A stretch of 64,000 nt of DNA from Pirellulaceae bacterium (GTDB taxonomy: Bacteria; Planctomycetota; Planctomycetia; Pirellulales; Pirellulaceae): NCBI GenBank assembly GCA_028280445.1, contig JANQLU010000098.1, positions 1 through 64,000 of the forward strand. The letters are read 5' to 3'. Under the pieces are notes generated by a model. It did no database searches and was not told the DNA's origin. It worked only from the letters and a program-made list of their open reading frames with translations. Positions 7,161 to 16,200 of the stretch are shown piece after piece; position 1 is the first letter of the stretch, and every line of letters starts with the position of its first letter. Made by a program: the position numbers and the translations under genes.

Positions 7161-7961
7161 TTGAATCGGTTTTGGAGTTTGTTGTTTTTGTGCGTGCCGG
7201 TATTGGGTATGGGAGCCTATTTGGCTTCCTATTTCGATGTTTGGCCGATGCAATCCACTTGGCTCCCGGAAAACGTCAGCGTCGGCGGTCGAACCATTGA
7301 TCGATTGTTCAATTTGATCCATCTGATTTGCGCCGTCATCTTTGTTTCGACAACCACCGTATTGGCGGTAGCTTTGTGGATTTACCGCTCGTCCAATCGG
7401 CAACGGGCCAGTCATGTTCACAGCAATACGCGATTGGAAATCATCTGGTCGATCATTCCCGCGGGCATTTTGATTTTCCTGGCTCTTTATCAATACGAAT
7501 CATGGGCCAACGATAAAATTCGACGCCCCATGGAAAATGGAAAACCAAAACCGCCGACGGCGTTGATCATCGCCAAACAGTTTGGCTGGGAAGTTTACTA
7601 CCCTGGGTTGGATGGAAAGCTCGGCACGAAAGACGACATTTACGTCGAAAACGAACTTTATGTTCCCGAGAACGAAGACGTCGTATTACAACTGGAAAGT
7701 CGCGATGTCATTCACAGTTTGTTTGTGCCGGTGCTGAGAATCAAACAAGACATTGTTCCAGGCATGACGCACTATTGTTGGTTTCGAGCTGAAAATGCCG
7801 ATCCCAACAAAAATTATGAAATCGCTTGTACCGAATTATGCGGTCGCGGGCATTATCGCATGAAAGGTTGGTTGCACATTGTACCGCGTGAGCAATTTGA
7901 CCAAGTGATGCTGGAACTCGGCACGGCTCGGATCTCGACGAAACTACCGACAAAAGAATAA
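7161..7961 (+). CDS. coxB: Cytochrome c oxidase subunit II
   Basis: This subunit takes electrons from cytochrome c at the CuA centre. The CuA ligands are visible: H185 (DVIHS) and C223, E225, C227, H231 and M234 in ACTELCGRGHYRM. Two membrane helices lie in the first 120 residues (near 7-28 and 52-75, with a further hydrophobic stretch near 98-112), and the cupredoxin domain follows. Length 266 is normal. No C-terminal cytochrome c domain is fused here, unlike many caa3 oxidases; the dihaem lipoprotein upstream may take that role. Translation probably starts at TTG 7161, with GGAG upstream. Confidence 0.93.
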   Translation: MNRFWSLLFLCVPVLGMGAYLASYFDVWPMQSTWLPENVSVGGRTIDRLFNLIHLICAVIFVSTTTVLAVALWIYRSSNRQRASHVHSNTRLEIIWSIIPAGILIFLALYQYESWANDKIRRPMENGKPKPPTALIIAKQFGWEVYYPGLDGKLGTKDDIYVENELYVPENEDVVLQLESRDVIHSLFVPVLRIKQDIVPGMTHYCWFRAENADPNKNYEIACTELCGRGHYRMKGWLHIVPREQFDQVMLELGTARISTKLPTKE

Positions 7962-7967
7962 AACACC

Positions 7968-9728
7968 ATGGTTGACGAAGGACATACAGTTGAAATTCAC
8001 CATCCGCCTCAACGGGGCGGCGTGTTGGGCTTTGTCACCAAATATATTTTTGCAACCGATCACAAGATCATCGGAATCCAGTTTCTGTTTTCGACGTTGA
8101 TCTGGTTTGCCATCGGCGGTTTTCTGGCGCTTGCGATTCGCTGGCAATTGGCTTGGCCGTGGAGTGACATGCCAATTTTTGGCAATTGGTTGTTTGCCGC
8201 CGAAGGAGGGCAGATCACGCCAGAGTTTTACTCCATGTTGTTCACGATGCATGGAACCATCATGATTTTCTTTGTGGTGATTCCGGTTCTGGCCGGGGCA
8301 TTCGGGAATTTCCTGATACCGTTGATGATCGGTGCCGACGACATGGCTTTTCCAAAACTCAATATGTTGAGTTACTGGTTCATGTGGCCCGCATTTATCC
8401 TCATGACCATGAGTTTCTTTTCACCGGGCTATGGACCGGGCGCCGGCTGGACTGCCTATCCGCCACTCAGTGTTATTAATGATGCGATACCGGGTTCTGG
8501 GGACGCTCAATCGTTATGGACCTTGGGACTGGTGTTTGTAGGGATTTCGTCGATGTTAGGTTCGTTGAACTACATGACGACGATTATCCAGATGCGGGCG
8601 CCAGGAATGACAATGTTCCGCATGCCGATGACCGTTTGGGCATTGTTCATTACCGCGCTCCTGCAAGCTTTTGCGCTGCCCGTTCTGACGTCGGCGTTGT
8701 TAATGCAACTTTCAGATCGCGAATTGGGAACCGGGTTTTATCTCGCCGAAGGGCTATCGGCAAACAATGCGACGGCGGTCGCCGGTGGCGGGCAACCGTT
8801 GTTGTGGCAACACCTGTTTTGGTTTTATTCACATCCGGCCGTGTACATCATGATCTTGCCGGCCATGGGATTTGTCTCGGATATCCTGAGCTGCTTTTCC
8901 CGCAAACCGTTGTTTGGTTACCGTCCGATGGTATTTTCCATTTGCGGAATTGCCGGGTTGGGATTCATCGTCTGGGGACATCACATGTTTATCTCCGGAA
9001 TGAATCCAGTGTTGGGTTTGACATTCATGGTTTCGACCATGTTAATTGCGCTGCCCAGCGGTGTGAAAGTATTCAACTGGCTGGCCACGTTATGGGGCGG
9101 CAAAATCCAAATCACATCACCATTGCTGTTTGCCGCCGGGTTTGTGGCAATGTTTATTATCGGCGGATTGTCGGGAATTGTGATGGCGGCCACGACGGTT
9201 AACCAATATGTCACCGAAACCTATTTCATCGTCGCACATTTTCATTACGTGTTGTTCGCCGGCAGTGTGTTAGGAATGTTTGCCGGTTTTTATTACTGGT
9301 TCCCCAAAATGTTTGGGCGCATGATGAACGACACCTGGGGAAAAGTACACTTTGTGATGACGTTTGTTTTTCTCAATGGCACGTTTTTCCCGATGCACTT
9401 TTTGGGAAATCGCGGTTTTCCGCGGCGGTATGCTGATCCGTATCAATACGAACAATTTGCCGATTTGTTGCCCATGAATCAATTCATGACGATTTGTGCG
9501 TTTGGCATGGCTGCCGCACAATTAATTTTTCTGATCAATTTCTTTGGCTGCATGTTTTTTGGAAAACGGGCTGAGCAAAATCCCTGGAAAGCCAATACGT
9601 TGGAGTGGATGGCGGACAGTCCACCGCCGCATGGCAATTTCACAACGCAACCGACCATCTATCGAGGGCCTTACGAATATAGTCAACCGAAACGCAGTGA
9701 CGATTATTGGCCACAGTTCGAACCGTAA
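7968..9728 (+). CDS. coxA: Cytochrome c oxidase subunit I, A2 type
   Basis: This is the catalytic subunit that reduces oxygen and pumps protons, with about 12 or more membrane helices. CuB ligands are H289 in YSHPAVY (with the cross-linked Tyr293) and H338/H339 in GHHMF. The haem ligand pair is H424 and H426 in AHFHYV. The helix VI glutamate of mitochondrial-type enzymes (HPEVY) is replaced: Tyr287-Ser288 precede the His and Ala stands at the Glu position. This YS pattern marks A2-type haem-copper oxidases such as Thermus caa3. Length 586 is usual. It starts six bases after coxB. Confidence 0.96.
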   Translation: MVDEGHTVEIHHPPQRGGVLGFVTKYIFATDHKIIGIQFLFSTLIWFAIGGFLALAIRWQLAWPWSDMPIFGNWLFAAEGGQITPEFYSMLFTMHGTIMIFFVVIPVLAGAFGNFLIPLMIGADDMAFPKLNMLSYWFMWPAFILMTMSFFSPGYGPGAGWTAYPPLSVINDAIPGSGDAQSLWTLGLVFVGISSMLGSLNYMTTIIQMRAPGMTMFRMPMTVWALFITALLQAFALPVLTSALLMQLSDRELGTGFYLAEGLSANNATAVAGGGQPLLWQHLFWFYSHPAVYIMILPAMGFVSDILSCFSRKPLFGYRPMVFSICGIAGLGFIVWGHHMFISGMNPVLGLTFMVSTMLIALPSGVKVFNWLATLWGGKIQITSPLLFAAGFVAMFIIGGLSGIVMAATTVNQYVTETYFIVAHFHYVLFAGSVLGMFAGFYYWFPKMFGRMMNDTWGKVHFVMTFVFLNGTFFPMHFLGNRGFPRRYADPYQYEQFADLLPMNQFMTICAFGMAAAQLIFLINFFGCMFFGKRAEQNPWKANTLEWMADSPPPHGNFTTQPTIYRGPYEYSQPKRSDDYWPQFEP

Positions 9729-9734
9729 TAATTC

Positions 9735-10787
9735 ATGGGTAACTCAAATACCAAACTCGAAGGCTTCAGCGCTCTGCCACGTCGTGTGACGTGGTTGTTG
9801 CTGTTGATCGTATTCCCGCTGATCTGGGTCGGTGGTTTGGTAACAACGTCGGATGCCGGCATGGCCGTTCCGGATTGGCCCAACACCTACAACTACAACA
9901 TGTTTGCTTACCCGGTTCGGGATTGGTTTTTCGGACCTTGGGATTTATTTGTCGAACATGGGCATCGTTTGTTGGGGTCGTTGGCGGGCATCGTCTCGAT
10001 CGCGTTGGTGATCGTGACGTTTTGGAAAGAACCTCGACGATCGTTGCGAATTTTGTCGCTGGCTGTTTTGGGTTTGGTGATTTTCCAAGGTGTCCTGGGT
10101 GGATTACGAGTGGTACTCGATCAGCGCGTTTTGGCGCAAATTCATGGAACCGTCGGGCCCGGGTTTTTTTGCTTTGTTGCGATGGTCGCCATTTTTAACG
10201 GGCGCTGGTGGATGACGATTCATGCAGAACGTTCGACCGAATCAAACGTTCCGCAAAACTATGGACTGCTCATGAAATTAATGACGACAACGATGTTTGT
10301 CGCCAGTTACGTGCAGCTTGCGTTGGGTGCGGCAATTCGTCACACCCCGGAGATGGCATCCCACAAATATTTCACGTTTATTTTAGTGGGACATATTGTC
10401 GCAGCTGTAGCAATCCTGCTCCTAGGATTTGCAATTTTTGCGATGTCACGCCTGTCGATTGGACGGCGTTGGGGTTGCCGAAGGACCTCGATTTTTTTGG
10501 TGTTTTTGGTTTTAATACAGGTAAGCTTGGGGCTGGCAACTTGGGTGATGAAATATGGTTGGCCCGTTTGGTTTGAGAACTTTGCCCCTGCAGCCCACTT
10601 TGTCATTCCAGAAAAAACTTTTTGGCAAATGAATATCGTGACGGCGCATGTTGCGGTTGGCTCGTTGATTCTGGCAACGTCAGCTGTTTTGATGGTGCGG
10701 AACTTTCGGTTGTTTTCATCGAGTCCCAGTTCAAACCCCGATCCCAATATTGTCAGTGAACCAAAACCGTTGGCAGAAGGCGTTTAA
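9735..10787 (+). CDS. ctaA: Haem A synthase (COX15/CtaA family)
   Basis: CtaA oxidises the methyl group of haem O to give haem A for the oxidase. Eight membrane helices are apparent. Family motifs are GGLVTTSDAGMAVPDWP, EHGHRLLGSLAG (haem-binding His pair region), QIHGT and, in the second half, two further His-containing helices (RHTP, HFVIP, TAHVAVGS). It starts six bases after coxA within the operon and is followed by ctaB, its substrate supplier. Confidence 0.93.
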   Translation: MGNSNTKLEGFSALPRRVTWLLLLIVFPLIWVGGLVTTSDAGMAVPDWPNTYNYNMFAYPVRDWFFGPWDLFVEHGHRLLGSLAGIVSIALVIVTFWKEPRRSLRILSLAVLGLVIFQGVLGGLRVVLDQRVLAQIHGTVGPGFFCFVAMVAIFNGRWWMTIHAERSTESNVPQNYGLLMKLMTTTMFVASYVQLALGAAIRHTPEMASHKYFTFILVGHIVAAVAILLLGFAIFAMSRLSIGRRWGCRRTSIFLVFLVLIQVSLGLATWVMKYGWPVWFENFAPAAHFVIPEKTFWQMNIVTAHVAVGSLILATSAVLMVRNFRLFSSSPSSNPDPNIVSEPKPLAEGV

Positions 10788-10806
10788 AAAAAACAGGTAA
10801 TGATTA

Positions 10807-11727
10807 ATGCGGATTCTCGCACGAACAAAATCGATTGAGCAAAGCAAAATTCGAGATTACATCGAATTGTGCAAACCGCGTATTGCGATGATGGTCGTTT
10901 TGACGGTTTACGTCGGTGGCTTGTTGAGCGGTATTGGTGCCGAGATCTGGACGCTGACTGCCGCGGCTATCGGTGTTTTGTTGGTTGCAGCCAGCGGTTG
11001 CGCGATGAACCAGTACTTGGAACGCTACACAGATTTTATGATGCCTCGTACGGCCAATCGACCGTTGCCTGGGGGACGGTTGTCCGCCAACGAAACCGTG
11101 ATCTTTGGAACGATTACGCTTGCGTTGGGTCTGACAATGATGTTCGCTCTGTGCCATTGGTCGGTGGGAACACTCGGATTGGTCACATGGTTTTTGTACG
11201 TTTGGGTTTACACGCCGCTCAAAGGAAAAACGATTTACAACACGATGGTGGGTGCCGTTCCAGGTGCCATGCCGATTTTGATTGGCGCCGCCGCCATGGA
11301 AAATGGTATCAATGCCGCCACCTGGTGGTTCTTTGCCGTTTTATGTGTCTGGCAGTTTCCACATTTTATGTCAATCGCCTGGCTCTATCGCAAAGACTAC
11401 GCCGATGGAAATTTGAAAATGGTAACGGTCACCGACCCTTCGGGTTACTGGGCTGGGATTTGGGCGATAGGTTTTGCATCCGCGCTGATACCGGTCAGTT
11501 TCATGCCGGCAATTTTTGTTGAAAATCTGGTGGGTCGCGTGCTGGTTGTCCTGGCGGGAATCATCCTTGGCGTTTGGTTTTTGAAAGCGTCGATTCGTTT
11601 TGCAACCACGGTTCGCGTCGATCGAGGCGTCACCGCCGACGTAGCGGCGAGAAAACTGCTTCGTGTTTCGTTGATGTATTTGCCACTTTATATGTTCGCC
11701 CTGGTAGTAGCAGTTTTACTATCCTGA
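10807..11727 (+). CDS. ctaB: Protohaem IX farnesyltransferase (haem O synthase)
   Basis: This UbiA-type prenyltransferase farnesylates protohaem to haem O. Seen: KPRIAMMVVLTVYVGG at the N terminus, NQYLERYTDFMMPRTANRPL with the Asp/Arg-rich active-site loop, and a second loop with YRKDYADGNLKMV. About nine membrane helices, length 306, normal for the family. It is cotranscribed with ctaA and coxC (20-base and 7-base gaps). Confidence 0.94.
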   Translation: MRILARTKSIEQSKIRDYIELCKPRIAMMVVLTVYVGGLLSGIGAEIWTLTAAAIGVLLVAASGCAMNQYLERYTDFMMPRTANRPLPGGRLSANETVIFGTITLALGLTMMFALCHWSVGTLGLVTWFLYVWVYTPLKGKTIYNTMVGAVPGAMPILIGAAAMENGINAATWWFFAVLCVWQFPHFMSIAWLYRKDYADGNLKMVTVTDPSGYWAGIWAIGFASALIPVSFMPAIFVENLVGRVLVVLAGIILGVWFLKASIRFATTVRVDRGVTADVAARKLLRVSLMYLPLYMFALVVAVLLS

Positions 11728-11734
11728 TTTTGTC

Positions 11735-13000
11735 GTGACTGATTCACAATCACATTCGTCATTGGAATACCAACCTGCCCTGCCCTTGTCGCGCGGCAAA
11801 CTCTGTATTTGGTTGTTCTTGTCGACCGAAATCATGTTCTTTGCGGCCTTGATCGGAACCTACATTGTATTGCGATTTGGTGCTCCAGACGGGATTTGGC
11901 CGAGTCCTAAAAGTATGCATGTCAAAGAATGGCTCGGAGCCGTCAACACGTTTGTTTTGATCTGCTCCAGTGCGGCGATCGTGTTCGCTTTCGAGGCTGC
12001 AAAACGCGACGATGCCAGTCGTGCAAAAATCTGGATTTTGGCAACGCTGATTCTGGGAAGCACGTTCCTGGTGATCAAAGGATTTGAATATAACGCCAAA
12101 TTCTCGCACGGACTTTATCCGCGTCCCAAACCAGCGTTGATTCACGACCGTGCCGATATCAACTACATGACCCATCTCGGTTCGACGATCGACGAAAAAA
12201 TCCTGGAGCTGGAAAAGCAAAAAGACAAATCGGCGGGACTAACACCGTTAGAGCAGAAACAATTGGACAGTTGTTATACGATGAAAAACGGTTTGGTTTC
12301 GTGGACCACTCGGTATGTCAGCAATACCGATAACACACGGTTGCGAGAAAACGCCATGCGTTGGACGGCAAACCAAATTTACCATATCGAGAATCTGTCG
12401 ACGGACGCCGTCAATTTTGGAACCTGGCAGGCTGAATTATTGGAAAGCGATGCCGCAGCCATCAAACAGAACATCGCCAACACCCAATCCCAAGTTCAAA
12501 TACTGGATCAGGCTGCCAAAGATTTGTCGGGCGATGATGTAGCTGCTCAAAAATCCAAGGTGCTCGGCGAACTTCGGATCAAGCTGCCCGACGTCGCCAA
12601 ACAACTGGAGAAGTCATCTGACGAATCTTTGGCCGATGATCTAAAAACCATTTTGGATCAAACTAAAAAATCGCTGACCGATTTAAGTGACCAACAAAAC
12701 AGAATCCAGGATCGATTTAAAGCGATCGCACTGGTTGGAAATTTCGAGCACGGCATTAACCACGATCTGCAGCTAAATTTGCCGATTGTCGTTCCCAGTG
12801 GAAACACCTGGGTTAACACTTATTTTTTGTTGACCGGTTGCCACGCCCTGCACGTTTTGATGGGTTTGATCGCATTCGTCGTTCTGTTGCCGTTGCGATT
12901 GGGCGTTGGGCGAGCTGGGGTGATTGAAAACGTTGCGTTGTACTGGCATTTTGTCGACATTGTTTGGATATTTTTGTTCCCCTTGCTTTACCTGTTTTGA
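11735..13000 (+). CDS. coxC: Cytochrome c oxidase subunit III with a long internal insertion
   Basis: The ends are ordinary subunit III: LSRGKLCIWLFLSTEIMFFA, FEYNAKFSHGLYP, then TGCHALHVLMG and ENVALYWHFVDIVWIFLFPL. Usual members have about 200-260 residues; this one has 421. The extra part lies between about residues 131 and 340, between membrane helices. It is soluble, charged and helical, with Leu-spaced stretches such as ILELEKQKDKSAGLTPLEQK, and probably forms a coiled-coil domain on one face of the membrane. It starts with GTG seven bases after ctaB. The insertion is in frame with normal codon use, so it is not a recent foreign insertion. Confidence 0.9.
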   Translation: MTDSQSHSSLEYQPALPLSRGKLCIWLFLSTEIMFFAALIGTYIVLRFGAPDGIWPSPKSMHVKEWLGAVNTFVLICSSAAIVFAFEAAKRDDASRAKIWILATLILGSTFLVIKGFEYNAKFSHGLYPRPKPALIHDRADINYMTHLGSTIDEKILELEKQKDKSAGLTPLEQKQLDSCYTMKNGLVSWTTRYVSNTDNTRLRENAMRWTANQIYHIENLSTDAVNFGTWQAELLESDAAAIKQNIANTQSQVQILDQAAKDLSGDDVAAQKSKVLGELRIKLPDVAKQLEKSSDESLADDLKTILDQTKKSLTDLSDQQNRIQDRFKAIALVGNFEHGINHDLQLNLPIVVPSGNTWVNTYFLLTGCHALHVLMGLIAFVVLLPLRLGVGRAGVIENVALYWHFVDIVWIFLFPLLYLF

Positions 13001-13004
13001 AAAA

Positions 13005-13382
13005 TTGAATTTGGCAAACGAAAAACACGTCGAACAATCCCACAGCAGCACTTTTTTGAAAGTGTTCGTTGCACTGTGCGTACTGACTTTGATTTCGATT
13101 GTGATTGCGACGGTTAACATCTTTCCCAGCCAAACCGTGCAGTGGATCGCTTTTTTGGGAGTCGCTGTGGTCAAAGCCGCTTTGGTGGTTGCGTATTTTA
13201 TGCATTTGCGTTGGGAAAAATATTGGAAGTATTTTTTGACCTTGCCAGCTTTGATCCTCGGATTTTTGTTAGCCGCAAGTCTCGTTCCAGATATTGGTTG
13301 GAGAAGCGACAGTTATTCCCAGCAACGCATCGATGCCGGCCCCGATGTCGCCGCTAACGAATCCGGCACTGAAAAGAAATGA
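13005..13382 (+). CDS. coxD: Oxidase subunit IV, prokaryotic COX4 type
   Basis: This is a small membrane protein of caa3-type oxidases with three hydrophobic helices and the conserved VVKAALVVAYFMHLRWEK segment in the middle. The frame extends upstream into coxC, but TTG at 13005 (or 13011) fits a start just after the coxC stop and gives 125 residues. The C-terminal tail is short and charged. Its end overlaps the SCO gene by four bases (ATGA), so the two are coupled. Confidence 0.85.
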   Translation: MNLANEKHVEQSHSSTFLKVFVALCVLTLISIVIATVNIFPSQTVQWIAFLGVAVVKAALVVAYFMHLRWEKYWKYFLTLPALILGFLLAASLVPDIGWRSDSYSQQRIDAGPDVAANESGTEKK

Positions 13383-14581
13383 GCCTAACAATGAAACAAT
13401 TGCAAATCATTTTGTGGATCGGCGTTGTTGTTGTCGGCGGCGGAATCCTGGGTATGAAACTGTTCAAGAAAAACAAAATCGCCGTCGTTCAACCGATTTC
13501 CGACGACCGTGTATTCGTCGAAATCCCTTGGGAACATTTACCCGATGTTGCGGAATTCAAGTTGACCGAGCGTAGTGGCAAAAAATTTTCGTCGAACGAA
13601 TTGGCGGGTAAACCGTACGCACTCAACATTTTTTTCGCCAGCTGCCCCACCATTTGCTATGACTTTAATAAAACGATTCGGTCGTTATCCAACAAGTACC
13701 GAAAACAAACGGACATGACGTTCGTCAGTGTGACCTGCGATCCAGGTAAAGATACGCCTGAAGTTTTGACGCGCTACGCGGACGGTCTACAAGCGGACAA
13801 GAAACGCTGGTTGTTTTTGACCGGACCGAATTACGCGATTCGAGAATTGGGCGAGCAGTCGTTTCGAGTTGTCGTCGACCCTGCAAATCACACCGATGAC
13901 ATTATGCTGGTCGATCGTTGGGGACGCTATCGGGACCGATTTAAATGGAACGATCCCCGCGAGATTAAGCGATTCGATACGGTTCTAAAAGAAGTTTTGG
14001 CGGAAACCAAACCTCCTATCGGCAAAGTTATCAGAACACGAAATGTGCTCGCCGCCAAAGAAACTTTTGATCCGTCGAAAATTCCGTTTCTCAAAGATTT
14101 CCGTTTAACAACCAGTCAAGGTCGAGAGTTTTTCTCGCGCGACATGACAGGAAAAGTCTGGGTCGCCAGTTTTTTCTTTACCAGTTGCAACGGTATTTGC
14201 CCGCGTCAAAACAAAAAACTGAGCGAATTACAAAACCGCTTTAAACAGGCCAACGTTCATTTAGTCAGTATTTCGACCGACCCGGCCAACGACACTCCGG
14301 CCAAGCTGCGAATTTATGCCAACGATCTGCGAGCCAATCCGCACGCCTGGACGTTTTTAACGGGAACGGACCAGGATTACATCAACCGTGTGATGGGGGA
14401 ATACCTGAAATTACACGCTCACGGCGAACATCATTCATCGGAACTCGTGTTGATCGATCGTTGGGGCAAACCGCGCAAAAGTTTTGATTGGAAAGACGAA
14501 TCCCAAATCGATCAATTGTTTGAAATGGCAGCAAAATTGGCCAAAGAACAAACCCCCGCAGATTCATTGAAAAAAGACTGA
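13379..14581 (+). CDS. Tandem SCO1/SenC copper chaperone (two domains in one protein)
   Basis: SCO proteins deliver copper or reducing power to the CuA site of coxB. This 400-residue protein has an N-terminal membrane anchor and two complete thioredoxin-like SCO domains. The first has CPTIC (C89, C93), a distal His in PANHTDD and LVDRWG. The second has CNGIC (C270, C274), a distal His within HGEHHSS and LIDRWG. Each keeps the CxxxC plus His copper set. Usual SCO proteins have one domain of about 200 residues, so this is a fused duplication. It overlaps coxD by four bases. Confidence 0.92.
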   Translation: MSLTMKQLQIILWIGVVVVGGGILGMKLFKKNKIAVVQPISDDRVFVEIPWEHLPDVAEFKLTERSGKKFSSNELAGKPYALNIFFASCPTICYDFNKTIRSLSNKYRKQTDMTFVSVTCDPGKDTPEVLTRYADGLQADKKRWLFLTGPNYAIRELGEQSFRVVVDPANHTDDIMLVDRWGRYRDRFKWNDPREIKRFDTVLKEVLAETKPPIGKVIRTRNVLAAKETFDPSKIPFLKDFRLTTSQGREFFSRDMTGKVWVASFFFTSCNGICPRQNKKLSELQNRFKQANVHLVSISTDPANDTPAKLRIYANDLRANPHAWTFLTGTDQDYINRVMGEYLKLHAHGEHHSSELVLIDRWGKPRKSFDWKDESQIDQLFEMAAKLAKEQTPADSLKKD

Positions 14582-14593
14582 ACCTGATACGTC

Positions 14594-15028
14594 ATGGATT
14601 TTGTAGAAAAACTACCCCACGTCAACGCTTCGCTGAACACCTTGGCAACATGTTTGTTGCTGGCCGGATTTGTTCTCGTCAAACGTGGCAATTTGAAAGC
14701 TCATAAAATCGCCATGCTGTCCTGCTTTGGCGTCTCAGTTCTGTTTTTGATTTCTTATTTAACTTATCACGTCAACGTTCCGAGCAAAAAATTTCCTGGG
14801 GACCTTTATCCAACGGCCCGTTATCCCTACTACTTGATTTTGTTGACGCACGTTTTGTTGGCGGCCACTGTGCCGTTTTTGGCGATTGCCTCGATCTGGT
14901 TTGCGTTAAAAGATCGAATTGAAATTCACAAAAAGTTGGTAAAATGGACGTTTCCAATTTGGCTTTACGTGTCCATTACTGGCGTTGTTGTTTACTTGAT
15001 GCTGTACATCTGGTTTGTCGAAAAATGA
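14594..15028 (+). CDS. DUF420 membrane protein, probable oxidase assembly factor
   Basis: It has 144 residues and four membrane helices with conserved LPHVNASLNTLATCLLLAGF, HKIAMLSCF, YLTYH and a later HVLLA/IHKKLVKWTFPIWLYVS pattern; the His residues in helices suggest metal or haem contacts. Family members such as Bacillus CtaM (YozB) are needed for active caa3 oxidase. The position twelve bases after the SCO gene agrees. The family call rests on pattern recall. Confidence 0.85.
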   Translation: MDFVEKLPHVNASLNTLATCLLLAGFVLVKRGNLKAHKIAMLSCFGVSVLFLISYLTYHVNVPSKKFPGDLYPTARYPYYLILLTHVLLAATVPFLAIASIWFALKDRIEIHKKLVKWTFPIWLYVSITGVVVYLMLYIWFVEK

Positions 15029-15315
15029 TTCATCGCAAAACAAGCTGGCTCCCGCGAATCGCGTTTGTCGCAACGTTGATTATGGCAACCTGGTTATTCA
15101 GCAGCGACTGCCAGGCCTGTCCCAATTGCAAAGAAGCGTTGGCGGGCGAATCAAATAATGTTCAATTGGGTTATGTTTACAGCATCGTGTTTATGATCAG
15201 CGTGCCCATCATCATTTTCTTGGGCTGGTCGTTGGCAATTTATCGCATGACAAAAGCGTCAAAAAAACAAACCCAGGCATCGGTCGCATCGGCAAATCAA
15301 AAGTTAAGCGTTTGA
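15025..15315 (+). CDS. Small membrane protein with CxxCxxC-like motif
   Basis: This 96-residue protein closes the oxidase operon; its ATG overlaps the DUF420 stop by four bases. A signal peptide or first helix is followed by DCQACPNCKEAL, three Cys that could bind copper or haem, then one membrane helix (VYSIVFMISVPIIIFLGW) and a basic tail. Similar short proteins occur at this spot in planctomycete oxidase clusters, as far as I recall. Function is unknown; a role in metal delivery is inference. Its end overlaps the converging gene by 12 bases. Confidence 0.75.
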   Translation: MIHRKTSWLPRIAFVATLIMATWLFSSDCQACPNCKEALAGESNNVQLGYVYSIVFMISVPIIIFLGWSLAIYRMTKASKKQTQASVASANQKLSV

Positions 15316-16179
15316 AAATCGTTCACTGATCCAACGCTCCATCTCATCGGCCGCCGTTTGCTGACACCCCGTGTAGTAGTGATTTGCTTTTTCAATCACG
15401 CGTACGTCAAACAGTTGACGCTCTAAATCTAAATCTTCGAATTGTTCAATAATTCCATCAAACGCTGCGTTGTCGATCAGTTCTTTTTCACCAAAAGCCA
15501 ACAGAGTCGGAACTCGGACTTGATTGACGAAATTCAGCCAGTTGTAACGATCCGCTTCTGCATATTTGTCCACGTAGGTCGCCGCGGAAATCAAGACGGG
15601 AAACGGGAAATCGACATTCATCAATTGCTGGTCATCGCCGTTTTCGCACAGCGCTTGAGCCCGGCCAAGTAGCTCAAGAAAATGATCGCGATTAGGCGAC
15701 TCGACAAAATCCCGATAACAGAGCCGAGATGCTGAAAAGCAAACCAACCCCGCGACATTGTCGACAGGCCGAAACGCTTGGCTATAAAGTGCTTTGATCG
15801 CCCCCAAGCTATGACCAACGACCAAAATCCGCTGGAAGCCTCGCCCTGCCAGTAAACGGGCCCAGGCCGCGATATCGAGCGTACATTCACCCACGATTTC
15901 GTTGGCTGCACCGATCGTCCGTCGTACTCCGGCTGCAGCGACATAATTGACGACGTCATGTCCCCGGTTGTTCGCCATCAGAACCGGCAGCCCCAGATCG
16001 TGGCACTGCAGCGCCAAACGGTTGAGAAACCGCGAGTTGTAATAGTTTCCCGCGATCGCATGCGTGATTAAAACGGCATCCAGCTGACACCGAGAATCAA
16101 TTTTGGCGGGCAAGAAAAAACCGTGAAGGCGAATCAAATCCTCTGTTTGGCAGGTGACCAATTCGCCATCGATCAACAT
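15304..16179 (-). CDS. Alpha/beta hydrolase
   Basis: The nucleophile elbow GHSLG, an early THAIAGNYYNS oxyanion region, FGEKELID with a candidate acidic residue and a His in EKANHYYTG make a full catalytic triad. There is no signal peptide, so it is cytoplasmic. The 291-residue length is typical. It resembles DUF1749-like or small serine hydrolases; the substrate cannot be told. It stands alone, converging on the oxidase operon, and starts 21 bases after the next minus-strand gene. Confidence 0.75.
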   Translation of the reverse strand: MLIDGELVTCQTEDLIRLHGFFLPAKIDSRCQLDAVLITHAIAGNYYNSRFLNRLALQCHDLGLPVLMANNRGHDVVNYVAAAGVRRTIGAANEIVGECTLDIAAWARLLAGRGFQRILVVGHSLGAIKALYSQAFRPVDNVAGLVCFSASRLCYRDFVESPNRDHFLELLGRAQALCENGDDQQLMNVDFPFPVLISAATYVDKYAEADRYNWLNFVNQVRVPTLLAFGEKELIDNAAFDGIIEQFEDLDLERQLFDVRVIEKANHYYTGCQQTAADEMERWISERFSNA

Positions 16180-16200
16180 AAATTCAACCGATCAACAGAT

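Noticed and set aside
8516..9202. A 228-codon frame inside coxA
   Set aside because: coxA is complete and unmistakable in the overlapping frame.
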